The translations under genes were made by a program, and so were the position numbers. Positions 11,951 to 24,700 of a stretch of DNA of 64,000 nucleotides are shown in pieces. Source of the DNA: Lepas anatifera. Its lineage: Eukaryota; Arthropoda; Thecostraca; Lepadidae. Under the pieces are notes generated by a model. It was not told where the DNA came from, did not search any database, and saw only the letters and a program-made list of their open reading frames with translations. Every line of letters begins with the position of its first letter. The first letter of the stretch is position 1. Location of the stretch: contig JAOTON010000893.1 in the NCBI GenBank assembly GCA_034440635.1, forward strand, positions 366,001 through 430,000. The letters are read 5' to 3'.

Positions 11951-13439
11951 AGACAGCGAGTCAAATGAGTTGGCGACAAAAGTTGACTCAGTATGCAAAT
12001 ATGTCGAATAAGTTTGAATTTGCCTACCTTTTGGAAACCTCCTTTGAATACCTTTTCCTCCAATGTTTCAATTGTTTCAAACTTATTTTTAATTTCTTTC
12101 AATATATCAAATTAATTATACGGTTCAATTGCTTATTTTAAAGGCCCATTTGGTCTGAAGAAATCCCTATGCAAATGCCTGTATAATACATGTACTCGAA
12201 AAATTAAACAGGCTCCTATATCTGGCCTTGTCTTAGACATTTTATGAGGTAGAATGCAATGCGAAATGCATTTCAAATATCTCAGAAACTCCTCATCATC
12301 CATATATAGTATTACTTCTTTTCAACAACTACCACTCACAGTTATACACTCAAACGTTCCACCACCACTCCAATATAAAATAATGACCAGAGAGTGCGCC
12401 ATTGCTGTTTTTGAAGAACAAATTTAGTCAAGGATAGGCTCAAGCTAAAGTAGCTTCAGGGCAAAACAGTGTAGAAGTCACGTGATAATTAACAAAGTTA
12501 TGTGAATATTTCTAAACGACATATGAAGTTGTTTCTCTTGTCTTAAATGCGCCGTCTCCAGCTACTGATTTAACCTATTCAAAGCAGTTCTTTCTGTTAG
12601 CACAGAAAAGTTTGATCTCTGATTTGACAAAATATTGAAATACTATTATTGCGCAAATCAGATGAATTATTTCTTGCTACTAGTTGTGTCTGATCGTCGT
12701 CTGCATTTTATTTGGAAAGCCGTATACATTGGCAATTATCAAACTGCTCCCATTTTGAAGTGTGATAGGTAGGTACGTGCTCGCTGTATTGAAGGTTTTC
12801 AAGCCGTAAATTGTATGGGTTTTAAGAATATGAATGTAATTAATGCAACACGATGATAAAATTTCCACTTCTATTATCCTATGTCATATGTTGATATGGT
12901 ATACTATTTCCAAGGTTTTGCTGTAGTTCTTAGAATTTGCAATTGTAACTAGGTACTCTAGTAATTATAGCTTAGATTTTGGTTCATCTCATGGCATAGG
13001 AATGTTTCATTTAGCAAAATTATCTAGCATCGTTCTTTAACAGAAACAAAAAGCATTATCCTTATCATTTCTCAAAATACAGTTTAGATCATGTTTTTTT
13101 AGCTGGACCTTTTCTGATACTGTGGAGGTGTAATTATTTCCCTATTTTGTTGTAACCTTAACCCATTTAAGTTCCTTTCCATTCCATGTACCTGGTTAAC
13201 CATGCAAGGCTTCTTTCAGAAATCATTGCACCATGGCGTGGCAGCTTTATCTGGCAGTGGCAATAAAAAAGATATCCATGGCTTCTGGCTATAATCAATT
13301 TTTTAGGTTTCAATTAATTTATCTACCATGCATTAATCTCCATTTTCCTGAAGACATTCTGTACAGCTTGTCTTTTAGTCGTTTATTAGTTTGTTATTAT
13401 TCATTTATATTATTTATTCTTTATTTATATATTTTGAAA

Positions 13440-13605
13440 CTGAGTCGAAGTTTGAGTTGAGTTGAGTCGTGAGTTGAGCCGGAGTTGAGTCGGGGTGTTT
13501 TAGCATTGAGTCAGAGTTGAGTCGGCTCACTGAACTCTTGACAATGAGTTGAGTCAGAGTTGAGTCGACTACTCTCAGCATATGAGTTGAGTTGAGTCGA
13601 CTCAA
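13440..13605 (+). repeat. GAGTTGAGTCG-type subterminal repeat, right
   Basis: About ten to twelve imperfect copies of GAGTTGAGTC(G). Against the left array the repeats keep the same strand rather than being inverted, so they are not simply part of the terminal inverted repeat. Confidence 0.85.
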
Positions 13606-14267
13606 GCAAATTCTGAAACGTACAACTCTGGTTAGAACAGGATGAACCTATCCGATTAAGACTACTACCACATAATGGGACCACCAAGTTCTACAACATA
13701 TATTCCGGTATTTTTATAATGATGACTTAGGTCAAGAACGAGCCATAACCTGTCCATTGGATATACATGGGAAAATTATTTTAAACTTAATAACTTAGTA
13801 TTTGATGGTGGTAGACCTTTTTTGTAACGTCACTAGGTTTTCCTTATCCTTGCCTTTCTAATTATATGCAATTCGACCTAATTTGATATTGACCTGACAT
13901 CAAGTCAGGTCAAATCCTGTAGTTGACCTGATTTTACCTGGGAGTCATACTATGTATCTTTCGATTTGGCTTGCTGCGAGGATGCAAATGGACTAGATTG
14001 ATTTGCTCTATCTTTACTAGTTCAAATGAAATGATTGAAAACCTTCATCATGTGTTATCCTTATGGTGGCATGGCTTGACCTCTAGTGACCTTCAATGTG
14101 GCCTGACAAAAAATGATTTGATTGTTTTCTATAGCAAATTAGATGGGCTATCAAACGTTCTTTTCCGTTTTTTTTTTGCTATCTAGCGTGGTTTTCGAGA
14201 TCTTAGGGGGGCACCTGCCCCCTGTCAAAGCGAAGGTGGCTCAGGCCCCCGTCAATGCGCGTGTTAA

Positions 14268-16234
14268 AACATATCCACTGAAACATTTATGCTACTAATT
14301 CAAACTTTGGTCTTACTTGTAGGTAGTTACCTGCAGTAGTGCATATCTTCCTGACTGGGATGTAGCCAAACATATGAAAAATCATTGTATCAAGCTGCCG
14401 CCCTCACCCATTTTTAGTAGGTATTGACCAGTACACGGGGCATTGGCCAGTCCATACTAATACGCATGGGTGGAAATCCAGGGGGTGGAAGGTCAGGGCA
14501 TCCTGGATTTTGGGTCTCCTATTGGCTTTGTATAGGGCTTGTATGGCCGTGCCAGCGTTAACCCACCCAGGCTCCCCCTGGATCGAAAAGAGATTTCCAG
14601 CCATGCTGATACACATTGGAAAAGAATGGTTGGGGGGGAGGGGCAGGCCCCCACTTTCCATGCAAAAATTCCCCAACTTCAGCCAAACTAGAAAATAACT
14701 GGTATTATTTGAAACCAGCACATGTGAAAGGTAATAGGAACCGAAATCCTTCAAGGTTTTGTTTCTAGAGGACAAAGTTCCTTGTCAGCAGAATGTCGAA
14801 GATCTACTATCTACCCTACCTTTTCTTTTAAGTTTTCTTTTACGTGCAGTCGTCTCACCTTTGCCAGCAGATAGATCCTTAGCCAGTGGAAAGTTACCGA
14901 GGGTAGGTAACTACAGCTGTCTTGCCCCTGGTCATTTTGTTAATGTTATGATGATAAAACCAGGTTACCTTAACGTACAACAAGAATACTGACGCTTATC
15001 CCCCAGCACTCCAGCAATCTCAGAATCTCCACAAAGCGGGCGCCGCACGGCGCGCCCCAACCACTCTGCTCTGATACAGGGCTTCTTCACCAACGGGTTC
15101 AAATCCACAACGTAAGCAATTATCACTATGTTGACAAGCCCGGCGCACGTTCTTCATTTTGCATTGTACTCTATAATAATTCCTAATGCGATCGTCAGTT
15201 TACCAGACGAACCTCAACCATTTCCACTGCGTTCTACCGTCGCAGGTAGCAGACTAAGTGCCACAGGCGTGTTCTGGGCTGTCGATAACGCCATAGACCA
15301 AGTTGCAACCAAATCGAAGACGTGAGGGTGTAAAATTGACCATCGCGTGTGTGAAATGCTCCAGCTGCCAAAAGTCGCATGCAGCGTAGCGACAAAGAAG
15401 CTCGAGCTATGGCTTCGCCCCAGGCAGCGCTATGCGTTTATTAATCATCGCCGCATCGCGCGTCTGCAAAACCGGCCTAGTCATCTAAGGTCCGTAGCCA
15501 TGAGGCCGAGGCTGTGGATATCTGGCCAGCTGAGATCCGACATCAGACATCGGACACCAGGGCCTCGTCTAACACAATTTGACTGGGGGGGGCGGTCGCC
15601 GAAGTCAAAGATATTTACCAACATCCCGTACGTGCATTATATGCAGGGGCGTAGCACGGATTTCGCTCAGGAGGGGGAGGCAGCGCCCCAAAAAGGGCCC
15701 CTGCGACAGCGTCAAAGGGGCCTGAAAATATCGCTGAGCAAAAAAGAACATCAAGCGCAATTTTTGCGTTAGCCAATCTAAAAACTCGCTTTAAGCCAGA
15801 ACACAACTAGAATATCTCAACTACGCCATGACAAGCTATTTGATAATCTTGCACATTGCGTATGAACCAGTCTCGTGCTCAGAAATTAAAAAAGCCTTAA
15901 TGTGTTTGTTTCTCTTCGGGAGAAACTTGTTTCAAAGGTAGGTAGGTATATTTCGGAGTGCACACCAAGGAGCATGATGGTGCGTAGAAAAGTTGTTGAT
16001 TAGCATATCTCCTCAAATCTCGGATGCATATAATAAAGCAAAACCAGCGATTACTCTGAAATTCAGGGTCTCAGCTCATACCATGATCAAAAACTTATCC
16101 AATCAATACATTCTGTGGGTTACTAGCCACTACTAGCCACGATAACTTCCACAATTAAATTTGACGGCTATTGCTGGCCCTACGACTCTAAGTGAGCCCT
16201 GCGGCCCACAGAGCCATACAGGCCATACTGGTTT
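14268..16234. other. Non-coding, no gene recognised
   Basis: Short frames at 14404-14775 (minus), 15128-15325 and 15347-15772 have no recognisable domain. At 15644 a CAGGGGCGTAG sequence resembles a hAT-like end and an imperfect inverse lies at 16507-16523, but the flanks show no 8-bp duplication. Confidence 0.4.
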
Positions 16235-16965
16235 TATCGGTCAAGGAGGGCCCAGCTGACCAGAGAAGGCCCTTCTGACGACAGAGGGCCTTGAAGGATG
16301 TCAGTGGTTCAGATGACCCTCAGGGCTCCAATGGTAAAAAAACCCTACCTGTCACATAATAGAAAACTGGAGAGGGCTAAAGAGAGCCCTGTTAGACTTG
16401 AAGTTCAACGGCTGGCCACAGATCATGATACGGGCGGGTCGCGCCTCGCGCAATCCTCGAGAGGACCCTTTGGGCCCTAAAGGGGACTTCCGCACCAGCA
16501 ACTTCTCCTTGGTTACGCCTCTGTAGAGGGCTCAGCTGATCAGAAAGGGCCCTACTGATGATGGAGAGCCTTGCAGAGAGCAGTCGGTACTACTAGTTCC
16601 GATGCTTCTCTAGTGTAAGAGAGTCCTGGCCGTAGAGAGAGTCGTGGCTCTCCACCAAGAGAGTCGTGGCTATAGACAGGACCCTGACAGCCTGCGAGTC
16701 GCACATGGTCCATAGTGCCCAAATGGTCCGGCTGGCCATTGTGACTTTGTCAGTTAAAGAGGGCCCAGCTCACCAGAACGGCTCTTCTGTGGACAGGGGG
16801 CCCGGGTCCTCAATGGTTCACAGGAGATCTTTTTACCAACAGTTCTGATGGGTAAAAAGGGCCCTGCTTGTTAAAGAATAGAGTGCTGAAGATGGCTTAA
16901 GAGGGCCCTGTCTGGTGTAAAATTTGGCCACAAAGCATAGTACGGGCGGGCCGCGCATCGCGAGC
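16235..16965 (+). repeat. Diverged tandem duplication, ~510-bp period, GAGGGCCC-rich
   Basis: Blocks at about 16240-16460 and 16750-16965 match in order. Both start GAGGGCCCAGCT(G/C)ACCAGA and both end in a CGGGCGG(G/C)(T/C)CGCGC block. A partial third block sits at 16525-16600. No coding potential is seen; a half-kilobase unit of an old satellite is the simplest reading. Confidence 0.65.
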
Positions 16966-17412
16966 CCGTGTCCTCAGGGGGCGGGTGTCCCTGCCGCTAC
17001 AATCACCCCTGCGCAGAAAGTTGCCAACTACACAAACAACTGTTTCTATGGTGATGAAACTCGCGTGGACTCTCCCGGAAAACAATGTACAACCCAATTA
17101 AAAAATATACCAACCTAATATGTACCGCTGAACATAACATTCAGTGATGGCGGATTACAATTTCTTGTTAGTTTATGCGAAAACCCTACCGATGTTTTTT
17201 GTTCCTTTCAAGAAGTCTGATTTAGGTATGAAAGCTCAAGATATGCGAAGGTAGCAGTGGCGGTTCACGTCGTGGCAGCCCCCCCCAGTGGGCAATTTTC
17301 AGCTCGACTGGGGGCTGGAGCCCGGAGTGGGGGGTTTGGCCCCCCCCCCAGTTAACATGTTAGACGAGGCCCTGTCGGACACGTCGTGCGGTGGCCTGTA
17401 AGCGGTGCAGCT
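16966..17412. other. Spacer before the satellite array
   Basis: No gene. A CAGTGGCGG start at about 17254 and C/G homopolymer runs (17280-17350) look like a decayed MITE, without a findable partner end. Confidence 0.35.
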
Positions 17413-19790
17413 GGTCACTGACCGCTCCGCTGACCTTCACTGTGTCAGCCCGCTGTCAGACCACTGACTACTCCACTGACCTCCATTGTGTCAGCCCGCT
17501 GTCAGACCACTGACCTTCACTGTGTCATCCCGCTGTCAGACCACTGACCACTCCACTGACCACTACTGTGTCAGCCCGCTGACCACTCCACTGACCTTCA
17601 CTGTGCCAGCCCGCTGTCAGACCACTGACCACTCCACTGACCACTACTGTGTCAGCCCGCTGACCACTCCACTGACCTTCACTGTGTCAGCCCGCTGTCA
17701 GACCACTGACCACTCCACTGACCACTACTGTGTCAGCCCGCTGTCAGAACACTGACCACTCTACTGACCTTCACTGTGTCAGCCCGCTGTCAGACCACTG
17801 ACTACTCTACTGACCTTCACTGTGTCAGCCCGCTGTCAGACCACTGACCACTCTACTGACCTCCATTGTGTCAGACCACTGACCTTCACTGTGTCATCCC
17901 GCTGTCAGACCACTGACCACTCCACTGACCACTACTGTGTCAGCCCGCTGACCACTCCACTGACCTTCACTGTGCCAGCCCGCTGTCAGACCACTGACCA
18001 CTCCACTGACCACTACTGTGTCAGCCCGCTGACCACTCCACTGACCTTCACTGTGTCAGCCCGCTGTCAGACCACTGACCACTCCACTGACCACTACTGT
18101 GTCAGCCCGCTGTCAGACCACTGACCACTCTACTGACCTTCACTGTGTCAGCCCGCTGTCAGACCACTGACCACTCTACTGACCTTCACTGTGTCAGCCC
18201 GCTGTCAGACCACTGACCACTCTACTGACCTTCACTGTGTCAGCCCGCTGTCAGACCACTGACCTTCACTGTGTCATCCCGCTGTCAGACCACTGACCTT
18301 CACTGTGTCATCCCGCTGTCAGACCATTGACCACTCCACTGACTTTCACTTTGTCAGCCCGCTTCAGACCACTGACCACTCCACTGACCACTACTGTGTC
18401 AGCCCGTGTCAGACCACTGACCACTCCACTGACCTTCACTGTGTCAGCCCGCTGTCAGACCACTGACACTCACTGACCTTCACTGTGTCAGCCCGCTGTC
18501 AGACCACTGACACTCATCTGTGTCATCCCGCTGTCAGACCATTGACCACTCCACTGACTTTCACTTTGTCAGCCCGCTTCAGACCACTGACCACTCCACT
18601 GACCACTACTGTGTCAGCCCGCTGACCACTCCACTGACTTTCACTGTATCAGCCCGCTGTCAGACCACTGACCACTCCACTGACCACTACTGTGTCAGCC
18701 CGCTGTCAGACCACTGACCACTCTACTGACCTTCACTGTGTCAGCCCGCTGTCAGACCACTGACTACTCTACTGACCTTCACTGTGTCAGCCCGCTGTCA
18801 GACCACTGACCACTCTACTGACCTCCACTTTTGTCAGACCACTGACCTTCACTGTGTCATCCCGCTGTCAGACCACTGACCACTCCACTGACCACTACTG
18901 TGTCAGCCCGCTGACCACTCCACTGACCTTCACTGTGCCAGCCCGCTGTCAGACCACTGACCACTCCACTGACCACTACTGTGTCAGCCCGCTGACCACT
19001 CCACTGACCTTCACTGTGTCAGCCCGCTATCAGACCACTGACCACTCCACTGACCACTACTGTGTCAGCCCGCTGTCAGACCACTGACCACTCTACTGAC
19101 CTTCACTGTGTCAGCCCGCTGTCAGACCACTGACCACTCTACTGACCTTCACTGTGTCAGCCCGCTGTCAGACCACTGACCACTCTACTGACCTTCACTG
19201 TGTCAGCCCGCTGTCAGACCACTGACCTTCACTGTGTCATCCCGCTGTCAGACCATTGACCACTCCACTGACTTTCACTTTGTCAGCCCGCTGTCAGACC
19301 ACTGACCACTCCACTGACCACTACTGTGTCAGCCCGCTGACCACTCCACTGACCTTCACTGTGTCAGCCCGCTGTCAGACCACTGACCTTCACTGTGTCA
19401 TCCCGCTGTCAGACCATTGACCACTCCACTGACTTTCACTTTGTCAGCCCGCTTCAGACCACTGACCACTCCACTGACCACTACTGTGTCAGCCCGTAAC
19501 TGACCACTCCACTGACTTTCACTGTGTCAGCCCGCTTCAGACCACTGACCACTCCACTAACTACTGCTGTGTCAGCCCGCTGACCACTCCACTGACCTTC
19601 ACTGTGTCAGCCCGCTGTCAGACCACTGACCTTCACTGTGCCATCCCGCTGTCAGACCATTGACCACTCCACTGACTTTCACTTTGTCAGCCCGCTTCAG
19701 ACCACTGACCACTCCACTGACCACTACTGTGTCAGCCCGCTGACCACTCCACTGACTTTCACTGTATCAGCCCGCTGTCAGACCACTGGC
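17413..19790 (+). repeat. Large minisatellite array, 46-bp unit
   Basis: About 2.4 kb of a unit of 46 bp containing CTGACCTTCACTGTGTCAGC and CGCTGTCAGACCACTGACC. Units vary in length by deletion of the CTGTCAGAC part. Variant units recur in order: the variant GTGCCAGCCCG lies near 17602, 17971 and 18934, so offsets of about 369 bp (8 units) and 963 bp (21 units) point to segmental, higher-order duplication. Forward frames of 65-100 codons inside it are repeats of the same peptide and are not genes. Confidence 0.95.
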
Positions 19791-21780
19791 TCACAGAGCC
19801 GTGCCACAAGTCCAACGGTCCTACCACAGATCACACGCATTTCTCCTGTTTTGTACTGTTAATATCTTGCTAGAGGTAAGAACTATCAGCCTTAGCCAGA
19901 TGTACTGCAAAAGAGATGGTTTCGATTTCTAAATCACTACACCCTAATAAAATTTTAGCACCATAACCACACAGCCAGATACTAGTTACCAAACTGTGTC
20001 AAAGGGGCCTTCTGGTCCATTTCTTGTACGTGCGAAGGTATAGTCGAGCTTATCCCGCCTTTCCCAGAAGCCTGCGTGCCCCAGACGTTGTCGCTCCCAA
20101 TAGCTCGGTATCTTGACGCAGAGCACTGTTTCAGCGGCACCTCCCGCTCGCTCCGCTCTCTTTCTCTCGTATGCTCTCGGAAGTGCTGCCACCTTATAAG
20201 TATGCAGCCCGTGTCGGCCCGTCCTCCAGAGAGTGCTCCAAGCTCCTCAGTCAAAAGAGCTGGCGGAGAGCCACGCATCTAAACCGGCCGGCTAGGTACG
20301 AATATTATCATGGGCGAAATGTGTGTGATACTTGGATATACGGAGCATTAGCACCACAGACCCACAGAGTCACTACCACGCAGGATGAGGGGCGGGAGGG
20401 AGCCGGTTTCATGGTTATTGCTGCCTCTTTTTCGGCGCCATGCGAGGCCGGGACAACCAAATTTTTGCGTTGAGGGTAGGGATTGGATATTACGTAACCT
20501 AGAAGAATAAGAAAACAGTCTGAGAGGTGTTCGGGGCCAAAGGTTGTCGACAAAGAGCTACGCATACTCTGAGAAAATGGAACAACCCGAGGTTAATTTT
20601 CCGACCATCCTTACCTATCATATATATTTTTATGTTTACATTAGACTTTATTTAGGAAGTTTGATATGTAACCCACCCACGGATTAATACCATATTATAT
20701 CAGTGATCAAATGAATTTCCACTTGATTCATTATCAAGGCGCGCGGAATCTTATATCCCAATCACAAATGAGAGCGGTTATAGATTTGACCAATCGTGAT
20801 AGCCTTCAGCACAGAAAAAAACCACATAGTTTGCACGTCCAGTTGTCAGAAAGCGCTACTGAACACTGACTCACACATTGTCGTAGTCGATTTTGAACAA
20901 GATCACTCGCATTTACTAACGAGGAGAGCAGTTTTCCAAGAGTGAGCATTACGACAGGCATATCTGGGTTCGGAGTTAATTACTACTTACGCCGACCGAA
21001 CATGACTCAAAGTTTTTGGACGCCGTCGTGGCCGAGCGCGTGGGCTGTAGCATCTTCCATGGAGCCGAGGACAGAACACCACCATCTCAACACATTCAAC
21101 CTCACAATACCAAGCACAACCCTGGGCATCGGTCATAATGCACTGCCCTGCACACTGGGCAGGGTTGTTTCGTTCGCGTTCATTGCGCTGGACCGATAGT
21201 GGACTGGTGCCAACACGTATCCAGCCCACGGATGAGGGTGTAAAAGCTTCGGAAACATCAACTTCTTTCATCGGCTACGAGCGGGGCTGTGAAACCGGTT
21301 TAGTAATATGCTGGTTACCTAGCCCATATCGTTTACTATACTCGCTACCTACGACTGGAATACTACCCATTGGGTCTCGATAATGAGCAATTTGCCATGC
21401 TTCATTTCTTTTCGAGCTAAAGGCACGAACACAATGGTACCTGAAAAGTGTCAGGGTCTGTTTTGTTCATCACGCTACTCATCTTTCTTGGCTTGGAAGC
21501 ATGCATGGAGTTGAGTGGGAGGAGTCACAACAAGCAGGATATTGGGAAAAAGCACCTTATGATGTCACGAAGGTGTACACACATGCATAATTGTTCTTCA
21601 TGAGCATAGCGCGTTACAGCGTCGTTCTAAGATGCGGAAAGGCCAATGGAAGGCTGAAATATTCTCTCAACGAGACATGCGCGTTCAGATGTTTGTGGAA
21701 GATGAATAACTCTGAAAATTGGGTCCAAGTGGTAGATGGTGGTACACACAGTGGCGGCCCTTGAACATTATGACAGCCTA
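19791..21780. other. No gene recognised
   Basis: Unique-looking sequence with short frames on both strands (for example 19982-20278 minus, 20942-21199 plus) that share no domain I know. A small hairpin around CTGCCC/GGGCAG lies at about 21141-21162. Confidence 0.45.
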
Positions 21781-24700
21781 CACTGAGAGAAATTTTTATT
21801 CCTATGTGCTCTATCTAATCCGGAATCACGGTCTGCTCGAGCATAAAATGATGCCATGAAACCTTATTAAAGGAACATTTGAGCATGCTTGCTCTCATTA
21901 GATCCTCTTCCCAGCATAATTCCAGCACAGGAAGTGTTTTTATAGGCCTTGACAGCTTAAAATGATTCTCGGCTTCTAAACATGGTGGGAAGAAGCTTAA
22001 TATGATACCAATATGGTATTACAAGTGGGATCTTTTTTACACCACAAAGCATCATTTTACCATAGGTGCTCGACCTATTCTAGCCACGAAATTGAAAGAG
22101 CTATTAATATCCTCATCAAAGTTTCATTTTATACTTGGAATCAATATATTCTGTCAACAGAAATAACCAGGAATATGGGAGCTTTAGCTGCAGAATCATT
22201 CGAAACCCCAGCGTATTTTGATCCCACGTCAAAGCGTATCCGGAGATTGCGCGCGCGTGCTCGACCCGCGATTGAAAAAACTTACTCGCCGTCTCAGTTT
22301 CAGCTTCAGTTTATTCGACGAAGGTCCACTAGCCGTGGCTTTTCACTTGTCACGTCAAAAATTAAAACCAATGGGTTCGTAAGGTAAAAGCAGAGAATGA
22401 AACGCCGTAACACGATACATACACACAAGTTTGCAGCACGCCAATAATAAGAGTACAGTTCATCCAATCACACACGCCATAAGAAGTATCAAAAATACTA
22501 AAATGATAGTAAAAATGTTAAATGCTAAAATTTTAAAAAGGTAAATGGAAACGAAAGTAGTCCAAATGTCTACAATTATTCAGCCAGGACTGGTTAGAAA
22601 CAATGACTTCAGCGTTGCCTGGAAGGACAGATCAAATGGGTCCAGTCCACAGGAATTTAACAACTGAACACCGCGGTAGTTAATTCTGCGACGGCCAGCT
22701 TCTGTTCTGATTTGCGGCAAAGTGAAAAATTCGGCAAGGCGCGTATCATGAGAGTGGAGGGCGTTGACGCGCAGGCCAATTGTATTTACCAGCGGAGTCG
22801 GAGCACGTGCCACACGTATGCGCCGCAGTGCACATACAGTCCGAAAATCAATCATTTGCTTCGCAGTGTACCACCCTAGCTGAGGCAGTGCATCGGAGAT
22901 GTGATCACATCGTCGTCGACCAGTCACCACTCTGGCGCAAAAATTCACAATCTTTTGAACGCGATGGACCTGTGTGTTGCAGCAACTTCCGTATACAGAT
23001 GCACAGTACTGAACAATTGACAAAACCAAGGCCTGGACAACAGTTTTCAGTGCAGCGCGCGGCAGTACATGACGGGAGTGACTGAGTGCGACAAATATGC
23101 CAGTACATTTCCGTGTCATAGTATCAATATGAGACTGATAATTTAGGTGCCGATCAATGGTAACTCCAAGATTTTTAACCAAACGGGTTTCTTGAACGTT
23201 CGAGCCGCAGAAATTTAGTCTTACAGGGGGAGGCCGCGCAACATAGCTGGGCTTCCTAGGATTATCATTTGGATCTTTCCCGCATTAAGCTTCATTTTGT
23301 TGTGGCAACACCACTGGAAAACAGACTCCAGAGATAACTCCATGCGTGCGATCAACTGCGGCAAATCACGCTTCTTACCGCTAACTAGTAACTGCGTATC
23401 ATCGCAATATTGAACGACGAGGAGGTCGTCTCCAACACACAGGCTAAGGTCGTTAGCGTAGAGGGAGAACAGTGTGCAACTTAGAGCACCTCCTTGAAAT
23501 ATTCCCATAGGAATGTCACGAGATGACGAGAGATGGTCATCTCCGCCCAGACCGCGTTCTGGAGGGCTACCGCCAGTACGCATCTGTACCTGCTGAGTAT
23601 GGCCTGCAAGGTTATTTTCGAACCAGATGGTACTGATGCCATAGAGAGAAAGTTTTTCAAGCAATTTCTCATGTGGTATGACATCGAAGCATTTTGAAAA
23701 ATCAAGTAGAACCAGAATGGAAATTTCGCCTTTATCGATGGCGTGGAGAGCCGCGTCAGTAATGACATTTAAAGCAGTTTCGGTTGAGTGCTGTTTCCTA
23801 TAACCATGTTGGGCGTCTGAGATAAGTTTGTGGTTTTCGAGGTACTCTGCAAGTTGTTTTTGTACAATTCGTTCAACTAATTTGGTAACAGCCGGAAGAA
23901 TCGAAATAGGCCTTGTATCAGCTGGTACGGAGGCTTTTCTACTTTTAGGAATTGGTGTAACCAAAGCATGTTTTCACTCAGAAGGAACAGAGGCTAATGT
24001 TAGACTCCGAATTGACGACGTCCAAAAGGGGATATCCTACACCAAAGAAGAATTTTTGAAGTAATTCAATGCTGATGCCGTCAACACCCGTAGATTTTGA
24101 GGACCGCATAGAAGCGAGAGCAATGCAGAGTGTATCATAGTCAATAGGCTGAATTTCGAATGTGCAGGTCATAACTCGAGGCAGCAGTGTTGGCACCACT
24201 GTTGGCACCACCTCTCGCGCCATCTTCAGTGTTCCTGCCATTGCACACAGAGCTGGCCACAAAGCTTTGGCGTCGTGATCCGAGCAAAATTTGAGGGGAA
24301 TAGCCGACCCTTTTCACTTTACGTTGACACGTGCTTCTACATCGATCCAACTCAGGTTTTACGCTGAGGGGCCTGAAGAATCCACACTGCATTTGGCATG
24401 GTTTACGGGAGAAGCCACATCGACAGACCTAGCGGTGATAACGGATCAAGAGGAGAAGCTTAAGCTGAGTCTGATGACCGACAGACTCCGCTGAGAGCTA
24501 GCGAGAGTGAAGAAGCATACTGGAGCTGCAAAGGTTCAGGCATTCATTGTACTGGTGACCAAAACCAGGAGTCCATGTGTGTCAGCTAGATGACGGCAAC
24601 ATGGACTGAAGCCCCAAGTTTGGCCGCGCAGAACAGCCCTTGCTATGCAAAGTTGATGAAATAATGAGAAGCATCTGTTACTGTTGGATACAGTCACCCA

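Larger units (their letters stand above)
11789..13630. mobile_element. hAT-like non-autonomous element with 8-bp TSD
   Basis: It starts CAGAGTTGTGCG and ends in the inverse, ACAACTCTG, so the terminal repeat is CAGAGTTGT (nine exact, 11 of 12). It is flanked by GTCAGAAC (11781-11788) and GTTAGAAC (13631-13638), an 8-bp duplication with one mismatch. CAG-initial ends with 8-bp TSDs are the mark of the hAT superfamily. The empty site is seen in the related copy near 56700, where the flanks join without the insert. No transposase frame is present. Just inside both ends lie short GAGTTGAGTCG-type tandem arrays. Confidence 0.85.
11568..14267. mobile_element. TTAA-bounded inverted-repeat element, copy 1
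   Basis: The left end reads TTAACACGTGCATTGACGGG (from 11568). The right end is its inverted match, ending at 14267 in CGTCAATGCGCGTGTTAA. The same two ends, with the interior in the opposite orientation, define a second copy at 55978-56919. Interior blocks are shared too: the sequence at 11585-11790 matches the reverse complement of about 56700-56900, and 13890-14230 matches the reverse complement of about 56010-56440. TTAA at both ends of both copies suggests a TTAA target site. No transposase is visible, so it is non-autonomous. A hAT-like element (11789-13630) interrupts it; without that insert it would be about 850 bp. Confidence 0.8.

Noticed and set aside
15001..15130. GGGTTCAAATCC as a tRNA B box
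   Set aside because: No A box at the right distance and no cloverleaf.
15644..16523. Possible hAT-like element between CAGGGGCGTAG and TTACGCCTCTG
   Set aside because: Ends pair imperfectly and the 8-bp flanks (ATTATATG and TAGAGGGC) do not match.
17413..19790. CRISPR-like array, because repeats are regular
   Set aside because: Units are contiguous with no unique spacers and the DNA is eukaryotic.
17413..19790. TGACC words as a link between the satellite and the AGGTCA elements
   Set aside because: The satellite has TGACCA/TGACCT by its own unit; there is no shared longer sequence.
17486..19862. Repeated forward frames of 65-100 codons
   Set aside because: All are the 46-bp satellite read in frame; no start context, no domain.
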